A stretch of DNA of 64,000 bases, from NCBI GenBank assembly GCA_045631525.1, contig JAZQUY010000013.1, positions 1-64,000 of the forward strand. Direction: 5' to 3'. This stretch comes from SIG440 sp045631525. GTDB lineage: Bacteria; Bacillota; Clostridia; Monoglobales; Monoglobaceae. Of this stretch, positions 44,050-52,094 are shown piece after piece; position 1 is the first letter of the stretch, and each line of letters opens with the position of its first letter. The position numbers and the translations under genes were made by a program. The notes beneath the pieces were generated by a model that worked only from the letters and a program-made list of their open reading frames with translations, was not told the origin of the DNA and did not search any database.

Positions 44050-44874
44050 ATGGACTCTTTGAGTATAGTGTGTGATTCGGACATTGACGAAATAAAAAGA
44101 AATATTATAATGGCTGTTGAAAGCACCGAAATTGATTATATTTTGACTCAAAAAATATCTGATAATAAAAATAACAGATATTTTTTGACTATAAAAGGTG
44201 ATAAAGGATTGCCTGCAACCAAGCTATCCGAAATAATCGGCAACTGGATAGTTGATGTTTATATAGAAAATCTTTCTCAAAAGATGCTCACTATGTATTT
44301 TTCACAAATCGAAGCTTATAAAGACCGTATCCTTGAAAGTGCTGCAAAAAAAATGACGGTACTCAAGAATAATTATTATAAAAAATATGTTGTTAAAAAT
44401 TTAACAACATATTTTAAAACAGAAAATTCACTGATTATTGATGGTTTTCTGAAATTCAGGCTTTTTGAATACAGAGAAGAGATTTTGGGTGCTCTGTATG
44501 ATTCAGTAGAGGAATTTTATATTGAACAGGAATATGAAGAATTCCTTGAGTTGCTTTCCCAGTACATTTATGAAAAAGCACCTATGATTGATTTATTGCA
44601 TATAAAGCATGATTTTGACGGAAAATTCTATTTTTATGACTTCAAAAAGAACAATATAGCTGTTGATATAGAAAAAAGCGATGAGATAAATCTTATAGAA
44701 AATTTTCTCACAAGGGAAGATATTCTGATAAGCATTCTGATAACTTTAGCACCAAAACGAATTATTTGGCACAATAAATACAAAATTGAAAACTTGACAA
44801 TTATGAACACCGTCAAAGAACTATTTAAAGAAAGATTCTCTTTGTGCAACGGCTGTGAGCTTTGTGAAATATAG
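44050..44874 (+). CDS. ytxC: Sporulation protein YtxC-like
   Basis: This 274-residue protein is like YtxC of spore formers. The family hallmark is DGFLKFRLFEYREEI near residues 135-150, with a mixed alpha region before and a tail ending CNGCELCEI. RBS AAAAGGAGG. The function is unknown. A 34-base perfect palindrome lies within the coding region (44382-44415). Confidence 0.7.
   Translation: MDSLSIVCDSDIDEIKRNIIMAVESTEIDYILTQKISDNKNNRYFLTIKGDKGLPATKLSEIIGNWIVDVYIENLSQKMLTMYFSQIEAYKDRILESAAKKMTVLKNNYYKKYVVKNLTTYFKTENSLIIDGFLKFRLFEYREEILGALYDSVEEFYIEQEYEEFLELLSQYIYEKAPMIDLLHIKHDFDGKFYFYDFKKNNIAVDIEKSDEINLIENFLTREDILISILITLAPKRIIWHNKYKIENLTIMNTVKELFKERFSLCNGCELCEI
44382..44415. repeat. 34-base palindrome inside ytxC
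   Basis: Arms AAAATATGTTGTTAAA (44382-44397) and its exact complement at 44400-44415 are separated by two A. Both the mRNA and DNA could form a strong hairpin or cruciform. Confidence 0.85.
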
Positions 44875-44893
44875 AAATTTTTTCAAAAATGTA

Positions 44894-44922
44894 TTGCAAA
44901 GCAGGGGAATATATGTTATAAT
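44894..44922 (+). promoter_or_regulatory. Sigma-A promoter of the XerC-like gene
   Basis: TTGCAA (44894-44899), 17 bases, TATAAT (44917-44922). Confidence 0.75.
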
Positions 44923-44936
44923 TCAAATATATACAA

Positions 44937-44962
44937 TTGCACATAATAAAAATTATGTGCAA
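44937..44962 (+). promoter_or_regulatory. Hairpin in the xerC leader
   Basis: TTGCACATAAT (44937-44947), loop AAAA, ATTATGTGCAA (44952-44962): a perfect 11-bp stem just after the predicted transcript start and just before the AGAGGAGGG site. It could stabilise the mRNA or be an operator. Confidence 0.6.
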
Positions 44963-44982
44963 TAAAGAGGAGGGAAAAATTA

Positions 44983-45957
44983 ATGAAATACTTTACAGAT
45001 GTCCCTGAGCCGCTTATTTCGTTTCTTATGTATATCGAGAACATTCAGGGAAAGTCTCAGAGAACTGCTCAAAGTTATTATTATGACCTTCGTGCTTTCT
45101 ACAGATTTTTAAAAATAAAATTTATAAACTTTTCCTCTGATTGCGATTTTGATTCCATTGATGTTTTGGATATTGATTTATCTATCATAAAAAAAGTTGA
45201 CCTCAATCTTATATATGAATATATGAATTTTCTAAATCGTGACCGTGGCAATTCTTCATCATCAAGAGCGCGAAAAATTGCATCCATACGTTCATATTTT
45301 AAATATCTTTACAAATCGGGTTTTTTAGCGGAAAATCCCACTGCAGAGCTTGAAACCATAAAACTGCGCAAAAGACTTCCTGTTTATTTTTCTTTGGAGG
45401 ACAGTCTTTCATTGCTTTCTGAAATCAACGGAAAAAACGCCGCAAGAGATTATTGCATAATAACGTTGTTTCTTAATTGCGGGATGCGTCTTGCTGAGCT
45501 TGTTGGCATAAATATCACAGATATACGTGGTGATAAACTCACTGTTGTTGGAAAAGGCAACAAAGAACGCACAATTTATCTTAATAACGCCTGCATATCC
45601 GCAATCAATGACTATATGGCTGCCAGAAATACCCAAATGCCAACTGCATCCGACAGAAACGCTTTGTTTTTATCCTCACGCGGCAAACGCATAAGCCGCC
45701 GTACTGTTCAGCATCTTGTTGAAATGAATGTCAAAAAACTCGGTCTTGACCCTCACAAATACACTACACACAAGCTGCGCCACACAGCTGCAACTCTTAT
45801 GTATCAGGCAGGTGTTGATATCCGCGCTCTTCAGGAAATTCTGGGACACGAACAGCTTTCAACCACTGAAATCTATACTCATCTAAGCAACGAACAGCTT
45901 CAGGAGGCTGTTGCTGCCAACCCCCTCTCTTCTGTTACCAAGAAAAAAAATAATTAA
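44983..45957 (+). CDS. xerC: Tyrosine recombinase, XerC-like
   Basis: This 324-residue tyrosine recombinase probably pairs with XerD (21549). Catalytic Arg is in LNCGMRLAELVGI, HKLRHTAATLMYQAGVDI holds His and Arg, then LGHEQLSTTEIYTHL with the Tyr nucleophile. An N-terminal SAM-like domain is longer than in XerD. RBS GAGGAGGG. XerC rather than an integrase is inferred from size, lack of mobile-element neighbours and chromosomal position. Confidence 0.8.
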   Translation: MKYFTDVPEPLISFLMYIENIQGKSQRTAQSYYYDLRAFYRFLKIKFINFSSDCDFDSIDVLDIDLSIIKKVDLNLIYEYMNFLNRDRGNSSSSRARKIASIRSYFKYLYKSGFLAENPTAELETIKLRKRLPVYFSLEDSLSLLSEINGKNAARDYCIITLFLNCGMRLAELVGINITDIRGDKLTVVGKGNKERTIYLNNACISAINDYMAARNTQMPTASDRNALFLSSRGKRISRRTVQHLVEMNVKKLGLDPHKYTTHKLRHTAATLMYQAGVDIRALQEILGHEQLSTTEIYTHLSNEQLQEAVAANPLSSVTKKKNN

Positions 45958-46035
45958 AATTACAATAATAATATTATGTAAACTGTTTCGCTTAGAGATA
46001 AAATTTTAATTCACATAATTATATTATGGTAAATA

Positions 46036-46066
46036 AAACAGCCCCAAATGTTTGGGGCTGTTTTTT
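46036..46066. terminator. Bidirectional terminator between xerC and ldh
   Basis: AAACAGCCCCAAA pairs across a two-base loop with TTTGGGGCTGTTT (46036-46064); T-runs are present on both strands. Confidence 0.92.
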
Positions 46067-47012
46067 AATATCCAATTTCTCTTGCTAAATTTTTTAATTT
46101 ATCAGCAGATTTTCTCAAATCCTCTATTTCCTTTTCATCAAAATCAATTTCAAGAACTTTTTCCGCACCTTCGCTTGACACGATTGTGGGGACAGCAAGA
46201 CACATATCTGAAATTCCATATTCGCCGTCAAGCAAGCTTGAAACCGTCAAAATTGACTTTTCATTACCGATTATACTCTCAACAATTCGTTTAACCGAAA
46301 GTGCTATTGCATAATACGTAGCACCCTTTTTTTCAATTATCTCATAGGCTGAATTTTTCACCGTTTCGTGAAAATGCTTGTTTGTCAAAGGCTCTGCGTC
46401 ACATACACCACTGAACTGACAAAACTTGTTTATATCCATTCCTGCAACCGATGTTGTACTCCATGCCGCAACCTCAGAATCTCCGTGCTCGCCAATTATA
46501 TAAGTGTGAACGTTTCTTACATCCACATTTGTATATTCACCGAGTAGATACTTGAGTCTTGCTGTATCAAGCACCGTCCCTGAACCTATGATATGGTTGC
46601 GTGAGAACCCTGAAATTTTATATGTTACATAGGTCAGAATGTCAACCGGATTTGTTACCATCATCAAAATTGTGTCATCGTGGCAATATTTGAGCACGTT
46701 TTCAACAATGCTTTCCATAATTTTTGCATTTCTTTTTAGTAAATCCGTTCTTTTTTCCCCCGGCTCCTGACTGGCACCTGCTGTTATTATCACCATATCA
46801 GAACCCTTTATATCCTGATAATCACCTGCAATAATTTTCACAGGACTTACAAAACTGATTCCATGATTCATATCAAGAGCATCACCTTCTGCTTTGCCTC
46901 TATTTATATCTATCAATACAATCTCAGATACAAGACCGCTGAGCATCAATGTATATGCCGTTGTTGAGCCAACAGCTCCAGCACCAATTATTGTTATTTT
47001 TCCTTTAAACAT
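46065..47012 (-). CDS. ldh: L-lactate dehydrogenase
   Basis: LDH reduces pyruvate to lactate and regenerates NAD in fermentation. Visible are ITIIGAGAVGSTTAYTLM, VLIDINRGKAEG (NAD-specific Asp), the active-site region MVTNPVDILTY, and the catalytic His in IGEHGDSEVAAWS. ATG 47012 is chosen because GGGAGG precedes it; the open frame upstream to 47219 is antisense to the glucokinase start. It has 315 residues. Confidence 0.95.
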   Translation of the reverse strand: MFKGKITIIGAGAVGSTTAYTLMLSGLVSEIVLIDINRGKAEGDALDMNHGISFVSPVKIIAGDYQDIKGSDMVIITAGASQEPGEKRTDLLKRNAKIMESIVENVLKYCHDDTILMMVTNPVDILTYVTYKISGFSRNHIIGSGTVLDTARLKYLLGEYTNVDVRNVHTYIIGEHGDSEVAAWSTTSVAGMDINKFCQFSGVCDAEPLTNKHFHETVKNSAYEIIEKKGATYYAIALSVKRIVESIIGNEKSILTVSSLLDGEYGISDMCLAVPTIVSSEGAEKVLEIDFDEKEIEDLRKSADKLKNLAREIGY

Positions 47013-47079
47013 ATATCTTCCTCCCTTTCTCTTTATTTTGACCTCACCTAATAAAAATATGCAAAAACTTATTTTTATA

Positions 47080-47108
47080 TTTACAATAAAGCGAATTTGT
47101 GATATAAT
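47080..47108 (+). promoter_or_regulatory. Sigma-A promoter of the glucokinase gene
   Basis: TTTACA (47080-47085), 17 bases, TATAAT (47103-47108). It lies in the divergent ldh-glucokinase intergenic region. Confidence 0.72.
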
Positions 47109-47134
47109 TTTCACAGACAGAAAGGGTGATTTTT

Positions 47135-48079
47135 TTGTATTTAGGTATTGATCTTGGCGGTACAAATATCGCCATTGGTTTGGTTGATGAAAACGGAAAG
47201 ATTGTTGTGCAGGATTCAACCCCTACTCTTGCTCAAAGAACTGCTGATGAAATTATAGATGATATGATTACGCTTGCTGAAAAGGTGGTCGAAAGCGCAA
47301 GCATTTCAAAAGATGCTGTAAAAGCCATTGGCATCGGTTGCCCTGGCGCTATTGACAATGAAAAGGGTGCCATTGTTTTTACTGAAAATGTACCATTTTC
47401 AAACTACCCGATTTGTGATAGATTTAAAAAACATTTTGACGTGCCCGTTTATCTAGAAAATGATGCAAACGCAGCGGCCTATGGTGAATATGTGGTAAAC
47501 GGCGATGATTCAGATATTTTTATTGCCGTGACTTTAGGCACAGGCATCGGCGGTGGAATCATCGTTGGCGGAAAAATATTCAAAGGCAGCAATGGTGTCG
47601 GGGCAGAAATCGGTCACACACCGCTTGTGCTTGGAGGTGTTAGGTGTAGCTGCGGTCAAAAAGGCTGTTGGGAGGCCTATGCTTCAGTAACTGCCTTAAT
47701 AAATCAAACAAAAACTGCTATCAGCGAACATCCGGAAAGCTTTATGAACACTCTTGTGCGTGAACGGAGTGTCATAAACGGCAGAACAGCTTTTGACGCT
47801 GCAAAACAAGGTGATAAAGTTGCCCTGGAGGTTGTAGACAAATACATAGAATATGTTGCCGGTGGTCTTGTGGGAATTGTAAATATATTCCAGCCTAACA
47901 AGATTGTTATTGGCGGTGGCATCAGCAAAGAAGGTGCATATCTCATTGACCCGATAATTGAATATGTTAGAAAATATGATTATAACCAATTCTTAGAACC
48001 GGTAAAAATTGAACCCGCTACACTTTATAACGATGCCGGCATAATCGGTGCAGCTTTTGCCGCCAAAAACTTTTTATAA
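47135..48079 (+). CDS. ROK family glucokinase
   Basis: This sugar kinase makes glucose 6-phosphate from glucose and ATP. Visible are YLGIDLGGTNIAIGLV (phosphate 1), VTLGTGIGGGIIVGGK (phosphate 2), GVGAEIGHTPL and the zinc motif CSCGQKGCWEAYAS. TTG 47135 is chosen, with AAAGGG upstream; GTG 47126 is in frame. It has 314 residues. It is divergent from ldh. Glucokinase rather than a repressor is inferred from the absence of an N-terminal helix-turn-helix. Confidence 0.9.
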   Translation: MYLGIDLGGTNIAIGLVDENGKIVVQDSTPTLAQRTADEIIDDMITLAEKVVESASISKDAVKAIGIGCPGAIDNEKGAIVFTENVPFSNYPICDRFKKHFDVPVYLENDANAAAYGEYVVNGDDSDIFIAVTLGTGIGGGIIVGGKIFKGSNGVGAEIGHTPLVLGGVRCSCGQKGCWEAYASVTALINQTKTAISEHPESFMNTLVRERSVINGRTAFDAAKQGDKVALEVVDKYIEYVAGGLVGIVNIFQPNKIVIGGGISKEGAYLIDPIIEYVRKYDYNQFLEPVKIEPATLYNDAGIIGAAFAAKNFL

Positions 48080-48089
48080 AAGTAAAAAA

Positions 48090-48117
48090 CAGAGCGAATT
48101 TTTTCGTTCTGCTTTTT
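48090..48117 (+). terminator. Terminator after the glucokinase gene
   Basis: CAGAGCGAA (48090-48098) with TTCGTTCTG (48103-48111) plus one G-U pair; a T-run follows. Confidence 0.78.
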
Positions 48118-48131
48118 CATTGTATAACGAA

Positions 48132-48155
48132 AACCACCCATATGGGTGGTTATTT
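48132..48155. terminator. Hairpin between glucokinase and DUF512 genes
   Basis: A 20-base perfect palindrome (AACCACCCATATGGGTGGTT, 48132-48151) with T-rich sequence on both sides. It serves mainly the leftward DUF512 gene. Confidence 0.75.
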
Positions 48156-48156
48156 T

Positions 48157-49431
48157 CTATTTAAGCAATTCATCAAGAAGTTCAAAACCATCATTTCCGA
48201 CAATTCTTACTTTGACACGGAGTTCTCTTTCAACATCCGAAATTGTGGTATCATCAAGAAAGACCTCTTCGTAGTGCCTGAGCATAGAAACCGGTATGAG
48301 AAGATATTTCCCCAAAACTTTTCCTTTTAGCTGGTTTATAATGTCCCCACCTGTCACAAGTCCGCTGACGGTAATTTTTTCTCCAAAAAAATTGTTTTTT
48401 ATTTTTTCAACGTGGATTTTTTCTGTTTCAAGTTCATCAACAAGGCTTTTTATAAAATCAAAAGCGAGATATCCGGTAACCAGCGTTTTTTCACTCTTTA
48501 CACGCATTTTTTTCTTGAAATTGAGAGCATCAAAGAATTCAGCTTTGAGTGATGCACAAAGTCCTACTCCGTTTTCAATCTGAGGAAATCCGTCATATTC
48601 TTCTGCCTCTGGAATTTCACGCTCTGCCATTATATAAAATTCATCGGAAAGATATACAAAGTTTGTGTTGCGTTCTTTTTTGAATTTTTTCTGCCACTCA
48701 GTGACCTGATTTATAACCTCAAGGGAACTTTCTTTGTCAAAAGGCACAAGATTGGTAAGCCCCTCCCTGTGTGCCGAAATTCCAACAGGAACAATCGACA
48801 AGCTTTCTATTGAATCACCAAGCTCATAAAGGTCCGAGATAGTTCTGTCAAGCTCCTCTTTGTCATTAACACCGCGGCAAAGCACCACCTGACAATTTAT
48901 CATGAGCCCGCCGTCTTTGAATCGCCTCAGCTGCTCCATAAGCTTTCCCGCATTTTTATTACTGAGCATTTTAACCCTGAGCTCAGGATTTGTGGTATGC
49001 ACAGAAACATTTATGCGCGGAATTGAATATTCAATTATGCGGTCAAGGTCGCTGTCCTTCATATTTGTAAGGGTCACATAATTCCCCTGCAAAAACGAAA
49101 GGCGATAGTCGTCATCCTTGAAATAACAGCTTTCACGCATATCCTGTGGTAGCTGGTCAATAAAGCAAAAAATACATTTGTTATGACAAGAACGCGGCTC
49201 ATCAATGAGCAGCGTCTCAAATTCAATTCCCAAAGGCTCAAAATCTTCGTTTTCGATAACTATACTTCGGTCTTTAAGGTCAATATTCAGTTTTTCACCG
49301 GCAGACAGAAACATATAATCGAGATAATCATGTATCTTCTTGCCGTTGATTGAAATAATTTCATCTCCGGACTTGATGCCGTGTCTTTGGGCAAGCGAGC
49401 CTGGCAAAACATTATTTACTTTTGCTGACAT
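48157..49431 (-). CDS. DUF512 radical SAM protein with PDZ domain
   Basis: This 424-residue protein has an N-terminal PDZ-like part (LAQRHGIKSGDEIISING), a radical SAM core with CHNKCIFCFIDQLP (Cys-x3-Cys-x2-Cys) and the C-terminal DUF512. The substrate is unknown; homologs in cyanobacteria and Clostridia are uncharacterised. The start ATG overlaps the yerC stop (TAATG), so they are translated as a pair. Confidence 0.88.
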   Translation of the reverse strand: MSAKVNNVLPGSLAQRHGIKSGDEIISINGKKIHDYLDYMFLSAGEKLNIDLKDRSIVIENEDFEPLGIEFETLLIDEPRSCHNKCIFCFIDQLPQDMRESCYFKDDDYRLSFLQGNYVTLTNMKDSDLDRIIEYSIPRINVSVHTTNPELRVKMLSNKNAGKLMEQLRRFKDGGLMINCQVVLCRGVNDKEELDRTISDLYELGDSIESLSIVPVGISAHREGLTNLVPFDKESSLEVINQVTEWQKKFKKERNTNFVYLSDEFYIMAEREIPEAEEYDGFPQIENGVGLCASLKAEFFDALNFKKKMRVKSEKTLVTGYLAFDFIKSLVDELETEKIHVEKIKNNFFGEKITVSGLVTGGDIINQLKGKVLGKYLLIPVSMLRHYEEVFLDDTTISDVERELRVKVRIVGNDGFELLDELLK

Positions 49432-49715
49432 TATTTTGTCTGCTCCTTTTTAAGAACGGTTTTATAACCTTTTCCATAGTTCAGTGCCTTGTTTACGCGT
49501 GAAATTGTGGCACTTGAAGCACCGGTCTTCTCCACAATCTCATTGAAAGTCATACCACTGCTTAAAAGTTTCGCAACGGTCATACGTTGGGAAATAGAAT
49601 TAAGTTCATTTATGGTGCAAATATCTTCAAAGAACGCTTTACATTCTTCAATGCTTTCAAGGTTTAGTATAGATTTATAAAGATATTCTATCTCTTTGTT
49701 TGAAACATCATTCAT
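49431..49715 (-). CDS. YerC/YecD family TrpR-like DNA-binding protein
   Basis: This 94-residue protein has the TrpR/YerC fold. The helix-turn-helix is seen at FNEIVEKTGASSATISRVNK, preceded by SQRMTVAKLLSSG. ATG 49715 has AGGTG upstream; the in-frame sequence to 49766 overlaps the transporter ATPase gene. The DNA target is unknown. It forms a translational pair with the DUF512 gene and lies just after the ABC transporter operon. Confidence 0.85.
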   Translation of the reverse strand: MNDVSNKEIEYLYKSILNLESIEECKAFFEDICTINELNSISQRMTVAKLLSSGMTFNEIVEKTGASSATISRVNKALNYGKGYKTVLKKEQTK

Positions 49716-49725
49716 AACTTTCACC

Positions 49726-50460
49726 TTACCTTTTAAACCCCTTGAGGAATGCTTGTGTACGTTCATTCTGCGGGTTATCTATAACATCTTCCGCTTTTCC
49801 CTCTTCAACAATATATCCTCCCGCCATAAAAACAACACGGTCGGCAACGTTTTTTGCAAATTCAATTTCGTGAGTAACAATAACCATAGTCATATCCCTT
49901 GCAGCAAGGTCACGGATAACCTTGAGGATTTCGCCTGTAAGTTCAGGGTCAAGAGCGGAGGTCGGCTCATCAAAAAGCATAACCTTTGGATTCATAGCAA
50001 GAGCTCTTGCTATTGCCACACGCTGCTGTTGACCTCCTGAAAGTTGATAAGGATATGCATCAATTTTATCGGAAAGTCCTACCTGCTCCAAAAGCGAAAC
50101 AGCGTGCTTTTCAGCTTCTTCACGCGATTCGTTGTTAACAAGCATCGGCGCAAGAGTTATGTTTTCAAGCACTGATTTGTGAGGGAACAGATTGAAATTC
50201 TGAAAAACCATTCCAAGCTTTTGAAATGCATTACTCTTTTGGTAAACACCGTTCTCTACAACTGTTTCACCATCAATGGAAATTGTACCTCCATCCACTG
50301 TTTCAAGATGGATGAGGGACCTCAAAAAAGTGCTTTTTCCTGAACCGGAGGGACCGATAAGTGCCACAACTTCGCCTTCCTGAATTTCCATACTCACATC
50401 TTTTAAGACATCAAGCTTTCCAAAGCTTTTCATAACATTTTTAGCAGAAATTACAGACAT
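49726..50460 (-). CDS. Polar amino-acid ABC transporter ATPase, GlnQ type
   Basis: This is the ATPase of an amino-acid importer. Walker A is GPSGSGKSTFLRSL, signature LSGGQQQR, Walker B VMLFDEPTSALD, switch IVTHEIEFA. It has 244 residues. RBS GGAGGGG. Upstream genes on the same strand encode the permease (12 bases away) and the binding protein, so the operon runs binding protein, permease, ATPase. The amino acid cannot be told. Confidence 0.92.
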   Translation of the reverse strand: MSVISAKNVMKSFGKLDVLKDVSMEIQEGEVVALIGPSGSGKSTFLRSLIHLETVDGGTISIDGETVVENGVYQKSNAFQKLGMVFQNFNLFPHKSVLENITLAPMLVNNESREEAEKHAVSLLEQVGLSDKIDAYPYQLSGGQQQRVAIARALAMNPKVMLFDEPTSALDPELTGEILKVIRDLAARDMTMVIVTHEIEFAKNVADRVVFMAGGYIVEEGKAEDVIDNPQNERTQAFLKGFKR

Positions 50461-50472
50461 ACCAATCCCCTC

Positions 50473-51120
50473 CTATCCTTTATAATAATCCAGTTTCTTT
50501 TCCACATAGCCAAGAAGCAATGTGAGAACACCGTTGAACGCAAGGAAATAAAGCGCCGTTGAGAAAAGCGGCCATATGAGACCCTGCTTTGAAAAACGTT
50601 CAGCAAACATCAGAATTTCAACAACACCAATAACACGCGCAAGTGCTGTATCTTTTACAAGGGTGATTATTTCGTTTCCCATAGGCGGAACTATTCTTTT
50701 TACCACCTGAAAAAGTACAACCTTAAAAAACACCTGAGTTTTGGACATAGCAAGGACCTGGCCTGCTTCATACTGACCCTTTGGAATACTTTCAATTCCT
50801 CCACGATATATTTCAGAAAAATATGCCGCATAGTTAATAGAAAATGCGATGAATGCCGCCATCAGGCGGTCACGCATAGGAATTCCCCAAAGAAGTCCCG
50901 GCGCATAAAACACCACAAAAAGCTGAAGCATCAAGGGTGTACCGCGTATTATCCAGACAAAAGTTTTCATTATGTATTTAAGCGGTTTAAAACTCGACAT
51001 CGTCCCAAGAGCTATAATAAGTCCAAGGGGGATTGCTACTATAAGTGTTACCGCAAACAGCAGAAAGTTTACGCCAAAGCCTTCAAACAATGCTGCTATA
51101 ATTTCCTGAAATCTATCCAT
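50473..51120 (-). CDS. Amino-acid ABC transporter permease
   Basis: This 215-residue permease of the HisM/GlnP group has five predicted helices. The EAA loop IPKGQYEAGQVLAMSKTQVF is intact, and VWIIRGTPLMLQLFVVFYAP is typical. No strong RBS precedes the ATG. It may function as a homodimer, since only one permease gene is present. Confidence 0.9.
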   Translation of the reverse strand: MDRFQEIIAALFEGFGVNFLLFAVTLIVAIPLGLIIALGTMSSFKPLKYIMKTFVWIIRGTPLMLQLFVVFYAPGLLWGIPMRDRLMAAFIAFSINYAAYFSEIYRGGIESIPKGQYEAGQVLAMSKTQVFFKVVLFQVVKRIVPPMGNEIITLVKDTALARVIGVVEILMFAERFSKQGLIWPLFSTALYFLAFNGVLTLLLGYVEKKLDYYKG

Positions 51121-51148
51121 CGTTCAACCGTACTTTCTGTAAATTTAA

Positions 51149-51973
51149 TTATTTTGCTTTTGAAACCATTACCTGTTTGTTCTGCATATAAGGAGCAGAA
51201 ATGCTCATATTCTCAAGACGTTCGTCTGTGATTGTCATACCATTCCAGATACAGTCAATATTCTTTGCGTTAAGCTCAATTTCTTTTGAGTTCCAGTTGA
51301 TTTCAACAAACTTTGCTTCAACACCAAGCTTTTCACATACAGCCTTTGCAAACTCTGTTTCAAAACCGATAAGCTCTTCGCCATCATAATAGTTCATAGG
51401 AGCAAAAAGTGTGATACCAACGATGAGTTCACCCTTTTCTTTCACATAAGCAAGGTCACCCGCAACGATTTCATCATTGAAAGCCGCACCGTCTTTAATG
51501 ATGAGGTCGCCAAGCTTGTAAGCATCTGCGATTTCATCCATCTTGCCCTCAGCAGCGAGTTCAGCAATTGCAGCATTTACAGCAGGTGTAATGTCACTAC
51601 CTTTTCTGAATGCGATGCCATATTCTTCGGGATTGAAATCTTTTCCCTCAACAACAGCCAAATCAACAAAGTCTGTACCCTCACCGATTGAACCGATTGA
51701 TGTAACATAGTCAACAATAGCAATATCAGATGTGCCTGACTTAACGTCGAGAAGCGCTGTAGCCATTGAATCTACCGCTGTGAACTCTGCATTTTTGAAG
51801 AATTCATCACCTGTTGCAAGCTCTTCGCCTGCTGAACCTGCTTCTGCTACAATGAGTGCGCCGTCAACAGACTGTGAATAGTCAACAGCAATGTCGTTTC
51901 CACCACAAGCAACAAGGCTGAGCGTTAATGCTGCAACCATCATAAGTGTTAAAATTGTTCTTAAGTTTTTCAT
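51149..51973 (-). CDS. Circularly permuted amino-acid binding lipoprotein
   Basis: This is the substrate-binding lipoprotein of the importer. The signal peptide ends at LSLVAC with lipid-attached Cys23. Unlike the family, the order of the two halves is swapped. Residues 36-155 match what is normally the C-terminal half (VAEAGSAGEEL, AVDSMATALLDVKSGTSDIA, YGIAFRKGSD), and 176-274 match the normal N-terminal half (KGELIVGITLFAPMNYYDGE, GFETEFAKAVCEKLGVEAKF, IDCIWNGMTITDER). A linker of about 20 residues joins them. The protein stops exactly where the C-terminal half would normally begin. It has 274 residues; RBS AAAAGGAG. Confidence 0.85.
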   Translation of the reverse strand: MKNLRTILTLMMVAALTLSLVACGGNDIAVDYSQSVDGALIVAEAGSAGEELATGDEFFKNAEFTAVDSMATALLDVKSGTSDIAIVDYVTSIGSIGEGTDFVDLAVVEGKDFNPEEYGIAFRKGSDITPAVNAAIAELAAEGKMDEIADAYKLGDLIIKDGAAFNDEIVAGDLAYVKEKGELIVGITLFAPMNYYDGEELIGFETEFAKAVCEKLGVEAKFVEINWNSKEIELNAKNIDCIWNGMTITDERLENMSISAPYMQNKQVMVSKAK

Positions 51974-52016
51974 TTTAAATACTCTCCTTTTGTTATGTAT
52001 TTATTTTTACTTTAAT

Positions 52017-52045
52017 AGTTTAGCACACTAAATCATTAAAGTCAA
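52017..52045 (-). promoter_or_regulatory. Sigma-A promoter of the binding-protein operon
   Basis: Reverse strand: TTGACT (52045-52040), 17 bases, TAAACT (52022-52017). A short inverted repeat TTTAG-CACA-CTAAA (52019-52032 on the + strand) overlaps the -10 and could be an operator. Confidence 0.65.
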
Positions 52046-52059
52046 TACCCAAAAATAAA

Positions 52060-52087
52060 AAACCGGATGAATTTTTCACCCGGTTTT
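52060..52087 (-). terminator. Terminator of spo0A
   Basis: AAACCGG and CCGGTTT with an inner TGAA/TTCA pairing form the stem. In the leftward direction a long T-run follows. Confidence 0.9.
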
Positions 52088-52094
52088 AAACTTT

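Noticed and set aside
44983..45957. Integrase of a mobile element
   Set aside because: No attachment repeats, excisionase or phage genes nearby; size and motifs fit XerC better.
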